Source of the DNA: a bacterium
GTDB taxonomy: Bacteria; Planctomycetota; Planctomycetia; Pirellulales; Pirellulaceae
Reading direction: 5' to 3'
Assembly: GCA_030430075.1 (NCBI GenBank)
Contig: JAUIGN010000049.1
Span: 1 to 64,000, forward strand
DNA: 64,000 nt
Shown: positions 7,707 to 16,973 of the stretch, one piece after another
How positions within the stretch are numbered: the first letter of the stretch is position 1
How the letters are laid out: each line of letters opens with the position of its first letter
Notes under the pieces: generated by a model
The model's database searches: none
Seen by the model: only the letters and a program-made list of their open reading frames with translations
Told to the model about the DNA's origin: nothing
Made by a program: the position numbers and the translations under genes

Positions 7707-10631
7707 CTATTTCTCCGTGTTCTCGTGAGTCTCAAACTTCAGGGTGAAAAAGAAGCTCTTGTCCGGAAGCCCCACTTCCCAGGTGTGGGTGGCTATCGTC
7801 ACAGCGCGTCCGTCCTTGCATGCTGTCAAGGCCTGGGTTGTTTGCCTGGCGTTCTGTTTGGTCACCCAAGTTGCGACGAACTCCATCGCCGGAGTTCCAT
7901 CGGGAAGTTTTGTTTCGCTTTGCTCAACTATTTCAGCCGTGCCATTGCCGACCCGTTTCAGCGCTTCCACGTAACCTTTGGTGGCTTGTTCGGGATCTGC
8001 AGCTTGGCTGATGCTGATGGAAAGCGTGTTGAACGCTTTCTTGGCATGGAACACGCTGCCACCAGTCGCCTTCCCTTGGGCAAAGTCTCCTGGAATCTGG
8101 ATGGTGAATGCTGGTTTATCGCGATACTCGAAGCGGTAAGGCTGTCTTAGTGCCGAGAGTTGAGCTTCGCTTTGCTCGGGCGTCAGGCGAACGGGGCGAG
8201 GGGCGTCTTTACGCAGTGCGTTTTCAACCGAGGTCTTATACACCCAAGCTGTGTTGGGAGATGGTCCGTGGTCCGCGACGAAGCCTCCGAAGTAGATCAC
8301 CTTGCCTTTTTCGGACTCAAACGGAGAAATGGCGTAGGCGCGCACAGCCTGCAACGGACTCTTCTCAACGGTTGCCGGGCCGTTCACTTCGTTCAACCAA
8401 TATTGAGCATTCCTATCGCGGATTGCATACATCGCGCCGGCGTAGAAGCCTCCGCGATCGTTGCCTTGCCAGCATGGAAACTGTCGCCCGCCGACCCAGC
8501 ATTCGAACCCCATCAGATAAGCGGGTTCTTTGGTAGTGGGATTCAAGACTGGCAGGATGTTGTTGTAGCCAGCCAACGCATAATAGACGGGAGTGCCGGA
8601 CAGGTACTCGCTCATCAAGTCCGCGACACATTCTTCCTTTGTGTGTGAGTACCTGCCGTTGTCGTCCCTATCGAGCCGAATGACACAACTCCGGGAACGC
8701 GAGTCGGGCGCCCAGACGAACAAGAGTGATTCGCCAAGCCCGTTGGAATTCGGGATGACGGACAGTCCACGAACGCCTCCGACCGGCGAAGCGACGGGGC
8801 CTTTCGACAACTGACTCGCATCGAAGATCATCGAATGCGTCGGAGAGGGGCCGTCATTCCTTCTGTAGATCTTTGTGCCGCTGGAATAAATGAGCGAATC
8901 ATTGGCCTCGATGATTGCCAGCGAGCGTTTGTCCAAACGTCCGGTCTCTGGCGTTTTGTCCCATCGGATCTTTCCCGGCACATCGGGATCGTAGACTCCC
9001 GTGAAAATCCCGAGCAGGCCGACGGGCAGGAACAGGCGGTCCACGCCGGTGACTCGGTCTCGATAAACCGTCATGCATCGAGTCGAGTTGTTCTCGCCGC
9101 TTTCACCAGTGCCGCTGAGTAAGACAGTCTTTTTCCATGTTCCCGTGCCGTCATCACGAACAAAGACGTTGATGTCGGCGCCTTGAGTATTCGGAGAGTA
9201 CGCGGTGGCGATCAGCAGGGTAACGGGCTCCTCAAGGCTGTTGCCTGCCCCATCAGTTGCAAAGGTGACCGACTTGAGGTTCTCCGCGCGGAGATTGTTG
9301 GGGCCCAACTCAAGGTCGACCTCCCATTTGCCGTTCGGGCGGTCGAGCCGAAGAATCTGGGACCAGGGCGTCTTTGGAGTGTTGCCGCCGTACCAGATGT
9401 TACTCGGTTCCATCCAATAGCTGTTGGCGGCGTAGAGCTTGCCTTTGTGGCCTTCCAGGTGAAGGATCTCAGACCCGCCCGCGTAACGCCCCTGGCTGTC
9501 GACATATCCCGCTTTGTAGGATTGCGTCCAGCCGGACACGGGACGAGTGCGTGGTGTCGTGTTCAGTCTGCTAAGTGCTTTTAGGTCGGGTCGGTTGAAC
9601 CTTGCTTTGTGCGGATAGTCTTCGCCCACAATTTGTCTCGGTGCATTACCGGCGGGAGGTATGACCCATTCGCAGCCGGCCGTATTTTCGGGACCATCCT
9701 TCCACGCCGCCAGAAGTTCCTCAAAATCTTCTTTCAAGCTTCCAGGATCGTGTGGCGGCATGTGGTGGTTGGGATCCCAACCGTTTCGCATAAACAGGCT
9801 CATCGTGGTCATGCCGACGCGATGACATTCGAAACAAGCATTTCCTTCGATGTGAATCGTCCGCATGTCCCAACTCTCGCCGCCGATGACGTAGTACGGC
9901 GAATCTTTGTCAAGTGCTGGTACAACGCTCTCGTCTGTGCCCGGGATTTTCGCGGCATTGATAAAGTCATTGGTAATGAACGGTGCGGCCTGATGACACT
10001 CTACGCACTGGACTCTTCCCGGGGTCACGAATGCACGATTAAACTCATCTGGATCGTTAATCCAAGGCATAACGCCTCGCATTCGCCAGGTCTTCTCATC
10101 GAGACTGATCCAGGGACGGAGATTACTCCCGTTGCTCTCGAAGAACGCCGTCGCGCCTGTCCTTCGGTTGTAGCCAATCATCTGCACCGAACCTTCGATC
10201 TTCTCGAAGTCAACTGTCGAGTTTCGACCGAAACTGATCCACATCACATCGGGCATTGGCTTCCCATCGGCCGTGCGTCCAGCATGCCGCTGCAACGTGG
10301 AGCCCGAAACTGTGTCCTTTCCGAGGTAGCTGCGGTTGTCGCACGCCGTTCCCAGATTTCCATAGGCACGCTTGCCATTGACAAACAGCGGGATCTCGAC
10401 AGCCTTGTTCAAGTCAACTCGCGGCGGAACTCCAGGCTGTGGTTCGATCAATTTGGCGTACTCAAACGCGGTCCCGGGAAAGTTGTGCGCATGGGAGCCC
10501 GCTTTAGTCGACGGCGCCCTTGCCGAAAAAGCCGCTCTCTGATTCTGCAATTCTTCTGCACCCGCAGTTGCGGTAAGGAGCAGCACAAACAGACAAACGA
10601 TCGTCACTACCAATCCGCGAAGTCCATTCAT
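7707..10631 (-). CDS. Secreted cytochrome c-type protein with C-terminal PsbP/DUF1795-like domain
   Basis: 974 residues counted from ATG 10631, which overlaps the upstream stop as ATGA; a start 10 codons upstream is possible but would be embedded in the neighbour. A signal peptide is clear (LVVTIVCLFVLLLTATAGA). Two haem c motifs, CVECH (about 209) and CFECH (about 264), sit in the N-terminal third. The middle (about 380-800) has repeated blade-like segments with Trp/Tyr and Gly and may be a propeller. The last ~150 residues (FEYRDKPAFTIQIPGDF onward) resemble PsbP/DUF1795-type secreted folds. It is probably a periplasmic electron-transfer protein working with the other products of this operon. 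The substrate cannot be told from sequence. Confidence 0.75.
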   Translation of the reverse strand: MNGLRGLVVTIVCLFVLLLTATAGAEELQNQRAAFSARAPSTKAGSHAHNFPGTAFEYAKLIEPQPGVPPRVDLNKAVEIPLFVNGKRAYGNLGTACDNRSYLGKDTVSGSTLQRHAGRTADGKPMPDVMWISFGRNSTVDFEKIEGSVQMIGYNRRTGATAFFESNGSNLRPWISLDEKTWRMRGVMPWINDPDEFNRAFVTPGRVQCVECHQAAPFITNDFINAAKIPGTDESVVPALDKDSPYYVIGGESWDMRTIHIEGNACFECHRVGMTTMSLFMRNGWDPNHHMPPHDPGSLKEDFEELLAAWKDGPENTAGCEWVIPPAGNAPRQIVGEDYPHKARFNRPDLKALSRLNTTPRTRPVSGWTQSYKAGYVDSQGRYAGGSEILHLEGHKGKLYAANSYWMEPSNIWYGGNTPKTPWSQILRLDRPNGKWEVDLELGPNNLRAENLKSVTFATDGAGNSLEEPVTLLIATAYSPNTQGADINVFVRDDGTGTWKKTVLLSGTGESGENNSTRCMTVYRDRVTGVDRLFLPVGLLGIFTGVYDPDVPGKIRWDKTPETGRLDKRSLAIIEANDSLIYSSGTKIYRRNDGPSPTHSMIFDASQLSKGPVASPVGGVRGLSVIPNSNGLGESLLFVWAPDSRSRSCVIRLDRDDNGRYSHTKEECVADLMSEYLSGTPVYYALAGYNNILPVLNPTTKEPAYLMGFECWVGGRQFPCWQGNDRGGFYAGAMYAIRDRNAQYWLNEVNGPATVEKSPLQAVRAYAISPFESEKGKVIYFGGFVADHGPSPNTAWVYKTSVENALRKDAPRPVRLTPEQSEAQLSALRQPYRFEYRDKPAFTIQIPGDFAQGKATGGSVFHAKKAFNTLSISISQAADPEQATKGYVEALKRVGNGTAEIVEQSETKLPDGTPAMEFVATWVTKQNARQTTQALTACKDGRAVTIATHTWEVGLPDKSFFFTLKFETHENTEK

Positions 10632-11932
10632 CGCGTGGCCTCCTCCGAGCGAAGCTGCCAATTGATCAGGGTTTCTGCGATCTTAGCTCGCGTTTCACGT
10701 ACGAACCGTTCGTCACACTTCAGCCCCAGAGATTCATATACATGGCGGTAAGCACCACCCAATTCCTCATCAAACTCGATTGATACGACATCGAGTGGTG
10801 TGAAACCACGGCTGTTCACCGCGTGAAGATCTGCCCCCGCATTCAGAAGAAGTTCCACGATCGCTGGTTGGCTGAAGAAGCAAGCAACATGCAAAGCAGT
10901 GCCGCCCGAGTTGTTGCGTGCATCGAGTTCCGCACCTTCGCTGATCAAGAATCTGGCCACTTCAACTTGCCCAAACGTCGTTGCCACCATTAACGGGGTG
11001 CTGCCGCTGAGATCTTCTTTCAAGTTTAAGTCCGTGCCGGCTCCGATGTGTTGTTCGACGGCAGGCGTGTTACCCGTCATCGCGGCTTGCCAGATGCTGA
11101 CAGGCGGTGCGAGGTCTGGCGGCGTTGGATTCTCAGAAGCCAGGAGCCGGAGAATCTTTGGCCTCTCCTCTCTGATCTTTTCAAGGTCTAACGTCGTGTC
11201 GAGCACTCGTTCAACGTAGTGGTAATAATCCTCCAGTCCAGGACTCCACGTGATCGCCACATTGTCCAACGAACTGAAGCCCAGGTGGTTGCGAAGCTCA
11301 GGGTCGGCTCCCGCTTTCAGCAGCATGCGAACAAGATCAGTCCGCCCCAGGAACGATGCCATGTGTAATGCCGTGTTCCCTTCGCGATCGGCCAGCGACA
11401 CATCCGCACCGGAAGCGAGAAGCAACTCAACAGTCGCCGGGTGATATGCCAGTGTCGCGATATGGAGGGGTGTGAGCCCGCAATCAGCCTTCGCATCAAC
11501 GAAGGATGGCTCCGCTAGTTCTTTGCGGATTGCATCAAGATCGCCGTCAGCCGCCGCAGCCCAGATGTTTTTCCCGGACTGCGGGATATCGACAGTCAAT
11601 TCACCGAGCGACGGATGTGCCATCGCTTCCCGGTGCGGTGGCATGCTGAACAGGACGATGGCCACGAGAATCGTCGCCGCTAGGGTCGAAACTCCGGAAA
11701 TCCACCTCCAGAGCTTGGGTGACGTGCTCGGACTGGGTGAGTCGACAGCAACATCAGGCTTTGTAACGGACTGAGCTTCCTGACGCAGGTGCGCATCAAT
11801 TTCCGACTGGAAAAGGAACTCATCCTGAAGCTGGTCGTCAGCGAGGAGACGGGCTTCAAGTTCCCGCACTTCGTCGTCCGTAGCGACCCCCATCATGTAC
11901 CGATGGATCAGTTCGTTTGATGACTTGCTCAT
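10628..11932 (-). CDS. Membrane protein with anti-sigma-like N-terminus and ankyrin repeats
   Basis: 434 residues from ATG 11932, which overlaps the sigma factor stop as ATGA. The N-terminal ~60 residues (LIHRYMMGVATDDEVRELEA, then LLADDQLQDEFLFQSEIDAH) match the cytoplasmic part of planctomycete FecR/anti-sigma proteins that accompany ECF sigma factors. One transmembrane helix follows at about 80-100 (ISGVSTLAATILVAIVLF). The remaining ~320 residues hold two blocks of ankyrin repeats (about 135-250 and 290-400), placed outside the cytoplasm if topology is N-in. The likely role is to hold the co-transcribed sigma factor at the membrane and release it on a signal sensed by the ankyrin part. 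That function is inferred from position and architecture. Confidence 0.75.
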   Translation of the reverse strand: MSKSSNELIHRYMMGVATDDEVRELEARLLADDQLQDEFLFQSEIDAHLRQEAQSVTKPDVAVDSPSPSTSPKLWRWISGVSTLAATILVAIVLFSMPPHREAMAHPSLGELTVDIPQSGKNIWAAAADGDLDAIRKELAEPSFVDAKADCGLTPLHIATLAYHPATVELLLASGADVSLADREGNTALHMASFLGRTDLVRMLLKAGADPELRNHLGFSSLDNVAITWSPGLEDYYHYVERVLDTTLDLEKIREERPKILRLLASENPTPPDLAPPVSIWQAAMTGNTPAVEQHIGAGTDLNLKEDLSGSTPLMVATTFGQVEVARFLISEGAELDARNNSGGTALHVACFFSQPAIVELLLNAGADLHAVNSRGFTPLDVVSIEFDEELGGAYRHVYESLGLKCDERFVRETRAKIAETLINWQLRSEEATR

Positions 11933-12471
11933 AGGATCTCCGCCGGTAGCTTGAGACGGATGCAGTCGGCTAACTGTTCTCGGAGTCTCCCCAAGAGCTT
12001 GTATAGGGCGTTGGGAGTCTTCTCGCGGCGTTCTGCCAATGCAACAACCGAGGTCGCACCACTGTGGGGAGCCAGCAACAGTTCGCGATGTTCCGCAGAG
12101 AACTGCCCCAAACACTCATGCAGCGCCTTGCCACGTGCCGCTGCCACCTCTGCCGAACGGCTCTCGCCGCGATCAGCGAGTTTCGCCAAAACCTCGTCGC
12201 TGAGCAGCGGGCGCTGAGACCGCAGTTTCTCGACCTGTCTGAGGCATTTGAATCGGAGAATCACCCTCGCCCAAGGCACGAAACCGTCGGAACTTTCCAG
12301 TTGTCCGCGCTTCTGCCACATGGTAACGCTCGCTTCCTGCAACGCCTCGTCCACCAAATCCCAATCGGGCACGAGGCTGCGTGCATAGGCGCGGAGCGCC
12401 GGTTCGTGCTTCACCAACAGCGTCAGGAAAGCCGATTCCGTCAGTTCGAATTGTGGTTGCTCGATGTCCAT
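11929..12471 (-). CDS. ECF-family RNA polymerase sigma factor
   Basis: 180 residues from ATG 12471 (MDIEQPQFELTESAFL). Region 2 is visible in LLVKHEPALRAYARSLVPDW and DLVDEALQEASVTMWQKR (the DxxxE...W core of ECF sigma factors), followed by FVPWARVILRFKCLRQVEK. Region 4 lies in AEHRELLLAPHSGATSVVAL and ERREKTPNALYKLLGRLREQ. The length and the W-x-RVI-R-K pattern fit the short ECF group typical of Rhodopirellula and Verrucomicrobium. It overlaps its presumed anti-sigma gene by 4 bp and heads the operon, so autoregulation and control of the downstream cytochromes is likely. The frame extends 78 codons further upstream without family resemblance. Confidence 0.88.
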   Translation of the reverse strand: MDIEQPQFELTESAFLTLLVKHEPALRAYARSLVPDWDLVDEALQEASVTMWQKRGQLESSDGFVPWARVILRFKCLRQVEKLRSQRPLLSDEVLAKLADRGESRSAEVAAARGKALHECLGQFSAEHRELLLAPHSGATSVVALAERREKTPNALYKLLGRLREQLADCIRLKLPAEIL

Positions 12472-12661
12472 GTATTTCTCTATCCGGCGGCTTCCCGAAA
12501 CCTGCCAGATTTTCTGGAAAAAGACATCAGACCGGGCATTCCGATCACTAACGGACGTGCCTCGTGCCAAAGCCGAACTCGGCAATCGAGGGTACCAGAC
12601 GTGGCATCGTGTTAAACTACCTGCACGAAATGACCTGACTTCCGTAAAGCAGTCCACGACG

Positions 12662-13876
12662 ATGATTCTACTAAACCGCCAGATGCTGCACGTTTTGGCT
12701 TTCACTCTCTGCTTTAACTTTTGTGCTTTCGCCGAAGACGTAACAGATTCGCGCAGTAATGCATCGAAGCAGAATGCCGCGCCATTGATCCTCGCCCACT
12801 ACATGCCGTGGTACACGGCCAAGCCGTTCAGCGACCACTGGGGCTGGCACTGGACGATGAACCACTTCGATCCGGAGAAGGAAATCGGTGGCAGACGGCA
12901 GATCGCATCAAAGTATCACCCACTCATTGGGCCGTACGACTCGGGCGATCCTCATGTGCTGGAGTACCACCTGCTGCTGATGAAGCTCGCGGGCATTGAT
13001 GGCGTCATTGTCGACTGGTACGGATTGACGGACTACCGCGACTACGCCGTTCTGCATCGCAATACGACCCGACTGCTGCAGCAATGCGAACGCCTGAAGA
13101 TGAAGTTCGTCATCTGCTACGAGGATCAGACGATTCCAGCGCTCGTGGAGGCCGAACGCATTGCAGCCACTGACCGAGTCGCCCATGCCGTGAGCGAAAT
13201 CGACTGGCTCGGCAAGTACTGGTTCAAGTCGGGAAGCTACGTGAAACTCGATGGCAAGCCAGTGCTGCTTTCCTTTGGCCACTCTGGAATGACGCGCAAA
13301 GAATGGACGCAGTGTTTGTCGCGTCTGGAGTCTCCCGTCTCCTACTTCAGCCAGGACATTCGACGCGAGGGGGCGATTGGTGGTTTTGGCTGGCCATCAC
13401 CCAAGGTCGGTATGCAACAAGTCGATCGATTCTTGGCTGACTCAAGGTGCTGGCCGCAGGCAATCCCCGCCGCATTCCCTCGCTTCGATGACATTTACAA
13501 GCAAGCGGGCGTCAGCGAAGGCTACCCGCGACTGGCCGACAACGACGGTCGAACTCTGAATGAAACGCTGAAGAAGGCTCTCAACTCACACGCTCCCATC
13601 ATCCAAATCGCAACATGGAACGACTGGGGTGAAGGCACGCAGATCGAGCCAAGTCGTGAATTCGGCGTAAGGGATCTGCAGATCATCCAATCGATTCTTC
13701 GGGAGGCCGGCATTACGACGTTCACGCGTCAAGATCTTGCGTTGGCTAATGACCTGTTCAACGCACGCAGGTCCGGATTTCAAAGCGAGAAGGCCGATGT
13801 GATTGCAAAAGCGATAAGTTCCGGGCGTTTGCAGTTCGCACGCACGAGTCTTGCTGCGTTACTCGGCGACAAATAG
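12662..13876 (+). CDS. Secreted GH99/GH71-like glycoside hydrolase-type protein
   Basis: 404 residues from ATG 12662, which places a clean signal peptide at the N-terminus (LLNRQMLHVLAFTLCFNFCAFAE). The mature part starts with LILAHYMPWYTAKPFSDHWG, the opening strand of GH71/GH99-like TIM barrels, and continues with DGVIVDWYGLTDYRDY and, near the end, ATWNDWGEGTQIEPSREFG; these segments are typical of the family. GH99 members are endo-alpha-mannosidases, but many bacterial relatives are uncharacterised, so substrate is not assigned. It is transcribed divergently from the ECF sigma gene with a 190-bp shared control region. Confidence 0.8.
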   Translation: MILLNRQMLHVLAFTLCFNFCAFAEDVTDSRSNASKQNAAPLILAHYMPWYTAKPFSDHWGWHWTMNHFDPEKEIGGRRQIASKYHPLIGPYDSGDPHVLEYHLLLMKLAGIDGVIVDWYGLTDYRDYAVLHRNTTRLLQQCERLKMKFVICYEDQTIPALVEAERIAATDRVAHAVSEIDWLGKYWFKSGSYVKLDGKPVLLSFGHSGMTRKEWTQCLSRLESPVSYFSQDIRREGAIGGFGWPSPKVGMQQVDRFLADSRCWPQAIPAAFPRFDDIYKQAGVSEGYPRLADNDGRTLNETLKKALNSHAPIIQIATWNDWGEGTQIEPSREFGVRDLQIIQSILREAGITTFTRQDLALANDLFNARRSGFQSEKADVIAKAISSGRLQFARTSLAALLGDK

Positions 13877-13978
13877 CAAATCAAGCAATCCGAATCCTCG
13901 AACTTCATCGCGGTTCGGATGATCGGTTGAGTTCTGAGCTGGATTGAGACCCGAACCCGATTGCTCTCTATCCAATCG

Positions 13979-14024
13979 AAAAAAACGAAACCCTCGGCCA
14001 CAAAACAACTTGGGATCGAGGGTT
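13979..14024 (-). terminator. Rho-independent terminator of tRNA-Asn
   Basis: Read on the minus strand, AACCCTCG pairs with CGAGGGTT (8 bp) and is followed by TCGTTTTTTT. It lies 33 bp after the tRNA-Asn 3' end, in the right orientation. Confidence 0.75.
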
Positions 14025-14056
14025 AATGGTTCGGATTGTGATCCGGTTTTTCGAAG

Positions 14057-14129
14057 CTCCCCCGGCAGGGCTCGAACCTGCGACAAACGGATTAACAGTC
14101 CGTCGCTCTACCAACTGAGCTACAGGGGA
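14057..14129 (-). tRNA. tRNA-Asn (anticodon GUU)
   Basis: The 73-nt cloverleaf is complete: acceptor TCCCCTG pairs with CGGGGGA, the D arm is GCTCAGTTGGTAGAGC, the anticodon loop CTGTTAA carries GTT, and the T arm is GCAGG/TTCGAGC/CCTGC. CCA is not encoded. Confidence 0.97.
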
Positions 14130-14422
14130 TCAGTGAACTCTATGTTATTTCATGATCCGGGATTCGACAAGCGGTCAAACGGGCCAGATTTTCTTTAGGT
14201 ATCGCAGGCAGAGCGCCCCACCAAGCGTCCTTCTGTAATCCCTCCTCAGAACCGAAGTCGAGCCGCCCTGAAGAATACCCTGCGAACACTCGAACCTGGA
14301 AATCCTGCGGAGGGAAGGCGAAATTACAACGTTCTTTTCACGGACCCAAGTGACCTCCGAGCTGCACCGTCGAATACGGCAACCAAGCTGAAAACCGCAG
14401 CCCGTTGACGCTGCTGCGGAAC
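14130..14422. other. Intergenic, nothing recognised
   Basis: I see no gene, RNA fold or repeat in this stretch. It presumably carries the tRNA promoter on the minus strand. Confidence 0.4.
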
Positions 14423-14869
14423 TCACTCGTCATCGTCAAGCGGTTGCGGTGAGACGCCCTTGACTTTCGTCATGGATACCCGGTTGCCCCTTTCATTGTA
14501 GTCAACCGTGCCCATGAACGTTCGCATCAGCATCAGGCCGCGGCCCGAGGGAAGCTCAAGGTTCTCTTCGAGCGTCGGGTCGGGCACCGCTGACGGGTCA
14601 AATCCAGGCCCTTCGTCCTCCACCTCGATCTCCAAGTCGGTCGCGTTAAAGCGATAATCGACCTGGACGGTCTTACCTGGATCGAGCTGATTGCCGTGCT
14701 TGATGGCGTTCATCAACGCCTCCTCGACAGCCAAATGGACGCCAAACGTGTCCTCGTCTCCCCAGCCTTCCTCGGTCAACTTCTGTAGCATCTCATCAAC
14801 AATCTTGCGCGCTTCGTCCGTGTCGCTGGGAATCTTCGCATCAACCGACCAGAGCCAATCTACTGACAT
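14423..14869 (-). CDS. RsbW-like anti-sigma serine/threonine kinase (HATPase)
   Basis: 148 residues from ATG 14869. The GHKL ATPase boxes are visible: N box VEEALMNAIKHGNQLD, G1 box VEDEGPGFDPSAVPDP, and G2 box LPSGRGLMLMRTFMGTVDY. Its length and layout match RsbW/SpoIIAB-type anti-sigma factor kinases. Such kinases bind a sigma factor or another target and phosphorylate a STAS-domain antagonist; the STAS gene lies immediately upstream in the same direction (15205-15561), so the two form a partner-switching pair. No sigma factor gene is linked. The protein ends in an acidic tail (PLDDDE). Confidence 0.88.
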   Translation of the reverse strand: MSVDWLWSVDAKIPSDTDEARKIVDEMLQKLTEEGWGDEDTFGVHLAVEEALMNAIKHGNQLDPGKTVQVDYRFNATDLEIEVEDEGPGFDPSAVPDPTLEENLELPSGRGLMLMRTFMGTVDYNERGNRVSMTKVKGVSPQPLDDDE

Positions 14870-15204
14870 AGTTTTCCGAGCTTTCGATACTAACCACGAC
14901 TCAAAGGTGAGCCGTGCACCTCGGTCTCGACACGCAATTTCTCGGCCAGAACCGCCGATTGAAGGCCGGCCGCTCCAGGGAGACTGCCCTGATTCTAAGG
15001 GGAAGCGACGCCGTATTTCCACCTGCTATTCTGGGGGAGTCTTCCGGTTGAGCCGCGAACTGGCGGCTCTGCGAATCCCCACCATCGAGGATACGGAAAA
15101 ACGGGGAAGGCCCCCGCGAGCCAGAGCGGCCCAGCTGCTGCCTCACCGGATCGGGGTCTCAACCCTCTCCATCGCCAATCCCAAAATCTTGCCCAGCCAA
15201 TGGC
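14870..15204. other. Intergenic between STAS and kinase genes
   Basis: No gene was recognised. The 335-bp gap means the kinase may have its own promoter even though the two genes point the same way. Confidence 0.35.
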
Positions 15205-15561
15205 CTAGAACGACTCCAGCGCGGTCGCCTCATCTTCCACAATGTCAAACAGCTGGTTCAGCCGTGTGATCACGAACACCTCGAGAATCTCCGGCTTCAG
15301 GAAACACAGCTTCAACTGCCCGTCGATCCCCTTCATCTTCTTGTCCAGGATGATGAGCTTGTTCAGCGCCGCACTGGAAAGAAATTCAACGCTCTGAAAA
15401 TTCAGCAATAACTTGCTTCGCTTTTCCACCTCGACGAGTTGAAAAAGTTGTGCCCCCAGCTCTTCGATATTCGAGGCGTCCAGAATCTTGCCGTCGGCAA
15501 AACGAACGACCGTGACGTCACCCACATCAGAGATTTCCAGATGCTTTGACACGTATTCCAT
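15205..15561 (-). CDS. STAS-domain anti-sigma factor antagonist (RsbV/SpoIIAA-like)
   Basis: 118 residues from ATG 15561. The STAS fold is recognisable through VTVVRFADGKILDASNIEEL and the phosphorylation loop NFQSVEFLSSAALNKLIIL, whose SS pair is where RsbV-type proteins carry the regulatory serine. It probably receives phosphate from the adjacent RsbW-like kinase and releases the kinase's target when unphosphorylated. Upstream in-frame sequence has no family resemblance, so the long open frame to 16038 is not used. Confidence 0.88.
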   Translation of the reverse strand: MEYVSKHLEISDVGDVTVVRFADGKILDASNIEELGAQLFQLVEVEKRSKLLLNFQSVEFLSSAALNKLIILDKKMKGIDGQLKLCFLKPEILEVFVITRLNQLFDIVEDEATALESF

Positions 15562-15899
15562 CTCCCGTGGTTTTCGTCTCCCGCGGCCGGGCGTGACCCG
15601 TGCTCCCTGCCCCGTTAATCGCGTCACCATGATAAGGTAGCCAAAACGCCTGTCAACAGTGGGATTGCCGCTTGAAATGCCGCAAGAATCAGCGGATTCC
15701 TCCCCCGGATCATCGCCCCGATCGCCGTCCTCTTTCCCACCCGCAGTTGCTACTCGACAAACCGGCCATTGACCGTGGTGAACCTGCGGCGACATGCGCG
15801 ATTTCCTCGCGTCGCCGGGCTGCCTGCCGGCCGACGGGCCGCTGTTCCTGGACGTCCAATGGGCCAGCTCCGGGAATTGGACCTTCACCCAGATTGTCC
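15562..15899. other. Intergenic upstream of STAS gene
   Basis: No gene was recognised. The stretch should carry the STAS promoter on the minus strand. It is followed by a copy of the dispersed repeat. Confidence 0.35.
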
Positions 15900-16056
15900 A
15901 TGAATGAACAAACTCTCTGTGCAAGCCATTGTCTCGCAATCGTTTGTGGCGGACTTGCCCAGAATGCCGCGTATTTGAGCCGGAACGCGTTACCGCTTGG
16001 TTTGCTCGGCGATCAACGGAACCGGGGCTGACGCCCACCGGCTGATGAAAAATCCG
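15900..16056 (+). repeat. Dispersed intergenic repeat, copy 1
   Basis: This copy contains the blocks GTCTCGCAATCGTTTGTGGC, GCCGGAACGCGTTACCGC, GGTTTGCTCGGCGATCAACG and GAACCGGGGCTGACGCCC, which recur at 49.5-49.8, 54.3-54.5 and 56.3-56.5 kb and partly at 42.7 kb. It has no coding potential. Confidence 0.75.
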
Positions 16057-16366
16057 GGTTCACGCCCAGCCACGGCGACGTGTTGCTTGGGCTGGCACCT
16101 TTTGGCATTGACTGTAACTGTTGCCGGACGAAAGCGGCCCCTTGCCCGGCAAGACGAGTGGCTCGAAGAAACACGAGCCCCCGATCGGGCAGGCACACCA
16201 TCGCGGCGAGCGTTCGGCCAGGCTGGAGCTCGACCGCAGGGACGCTCGACCGCAGGTCCATCCGCCCCCGGCCAAACCAAACCGAGAGCAGCCTGGTGTG
16301 CCCGGCACGCTTACGGCCGGCGGGTTGCCGGCGACTTCAATCGGTCAGTGGTCGTTCAACCTATGC
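16057..16366. other. Intergenic, short direct repeat only
   Basis: No gene was recognised. A 13-bp unit GCTCGACCGCAGG occurs twice in tandem (about 16230-16258). All open frames here lack family resemblance. Confidence 0.35.
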
Positions 16367-16663
16367 TCATCCGGGCGGCCGCATGGTGAGGCTATGAATC
16401 ACCAGTACGGCACCAACGGAGAGGAGTGACCAGCCCAGCCAGCGGGGTGGTGTGATGGTCTTCGAGTAACCGGCCGGCGAGACGGCCATCAGCGAAGCCA
16501 ACGGATTGACTTCTACTTCCGCTTCGGCCTTGCTGAAGTTCTCAGCCAGAAACTGGGTCGTCTCCTTGGTCAGCCGCAGCGATTCGACGAAGCGCAGTTG
16601 CAACCCCAGCAAGAGAACAATCGTGCCGACGGCAAAATAATGGTTGCGGTTCAGTTCCATCAT
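16367..16663 (-). CDS. Small membrane protein with two helices
   Basis: 98 residues with a hydrophobic helix near the N-terminus (YFAVGTIVLLLGLQLRFV), a polar middle (about 30-70, with KAEAEVEVN) and a second helix near the C-terminus (WLGWSLLSVGAVLVIHSL). The second codon is also ATG and could be the start. No family was recognised. It is divergent from the acyltransferase fusion gene, and no function is assigned. Confidence 0.6.
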   Translation of the reverse strand: MMELNRNHYFAVGTIVLLLGLQLRFVESLRLTKETTQFLAENFSKAEAEVEVNPLASLMAVSPAGYSKTITPPRWLGWSLLSVGAVLVIHSLTMRPPG

Positions 16664-16973
16664 TAATTCCTCACAACGACCCGCGGCAGTGGCCCATACG
16701 ACAACGGCTATCGATTCGTATCGCCATCGGCGCCGGCCGGCCTGAAGCCGCGGCCGGAACTACCTGATTCTGCGAGTCGGAGGGAAGATCGGGATTTGCC
16801 GCATCTCGCGTTTCCTGCCGGCATTCGGGTTGACGAAGCACGTCGAATCGTCCGAAACTATCGCAGCTTCGGTGACCAAGTGATGCGAAAGGGGCGAGTG
16901 TCCGCCGCTCGATTTGCTTGGTGCTCAAACCGTTTTGCCCCGTGACTGCCGGGGTGTTGATGCCAGGCATTGC
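16664..16973. other. Divergent intergenic region
   Basis: No gene was recognised. It separates the small membrane protein from the acyltransferase fusion and must hold both promoters. Confidence 0.35.

Noticed and set aside
13887..13920. Inverted repeat ATCCGAA/TTCGGAT after the GH99-like gene
   Set aside because: It has a 19-nt loop and no T-run, so it is too weak to call a terminator.
16060..16308. Several overlapping frames in the 16-kb intergenic stretch
   Set aside because: Multiple frames are open on both strands owing to high GC, with no shared motif or ribosome site.
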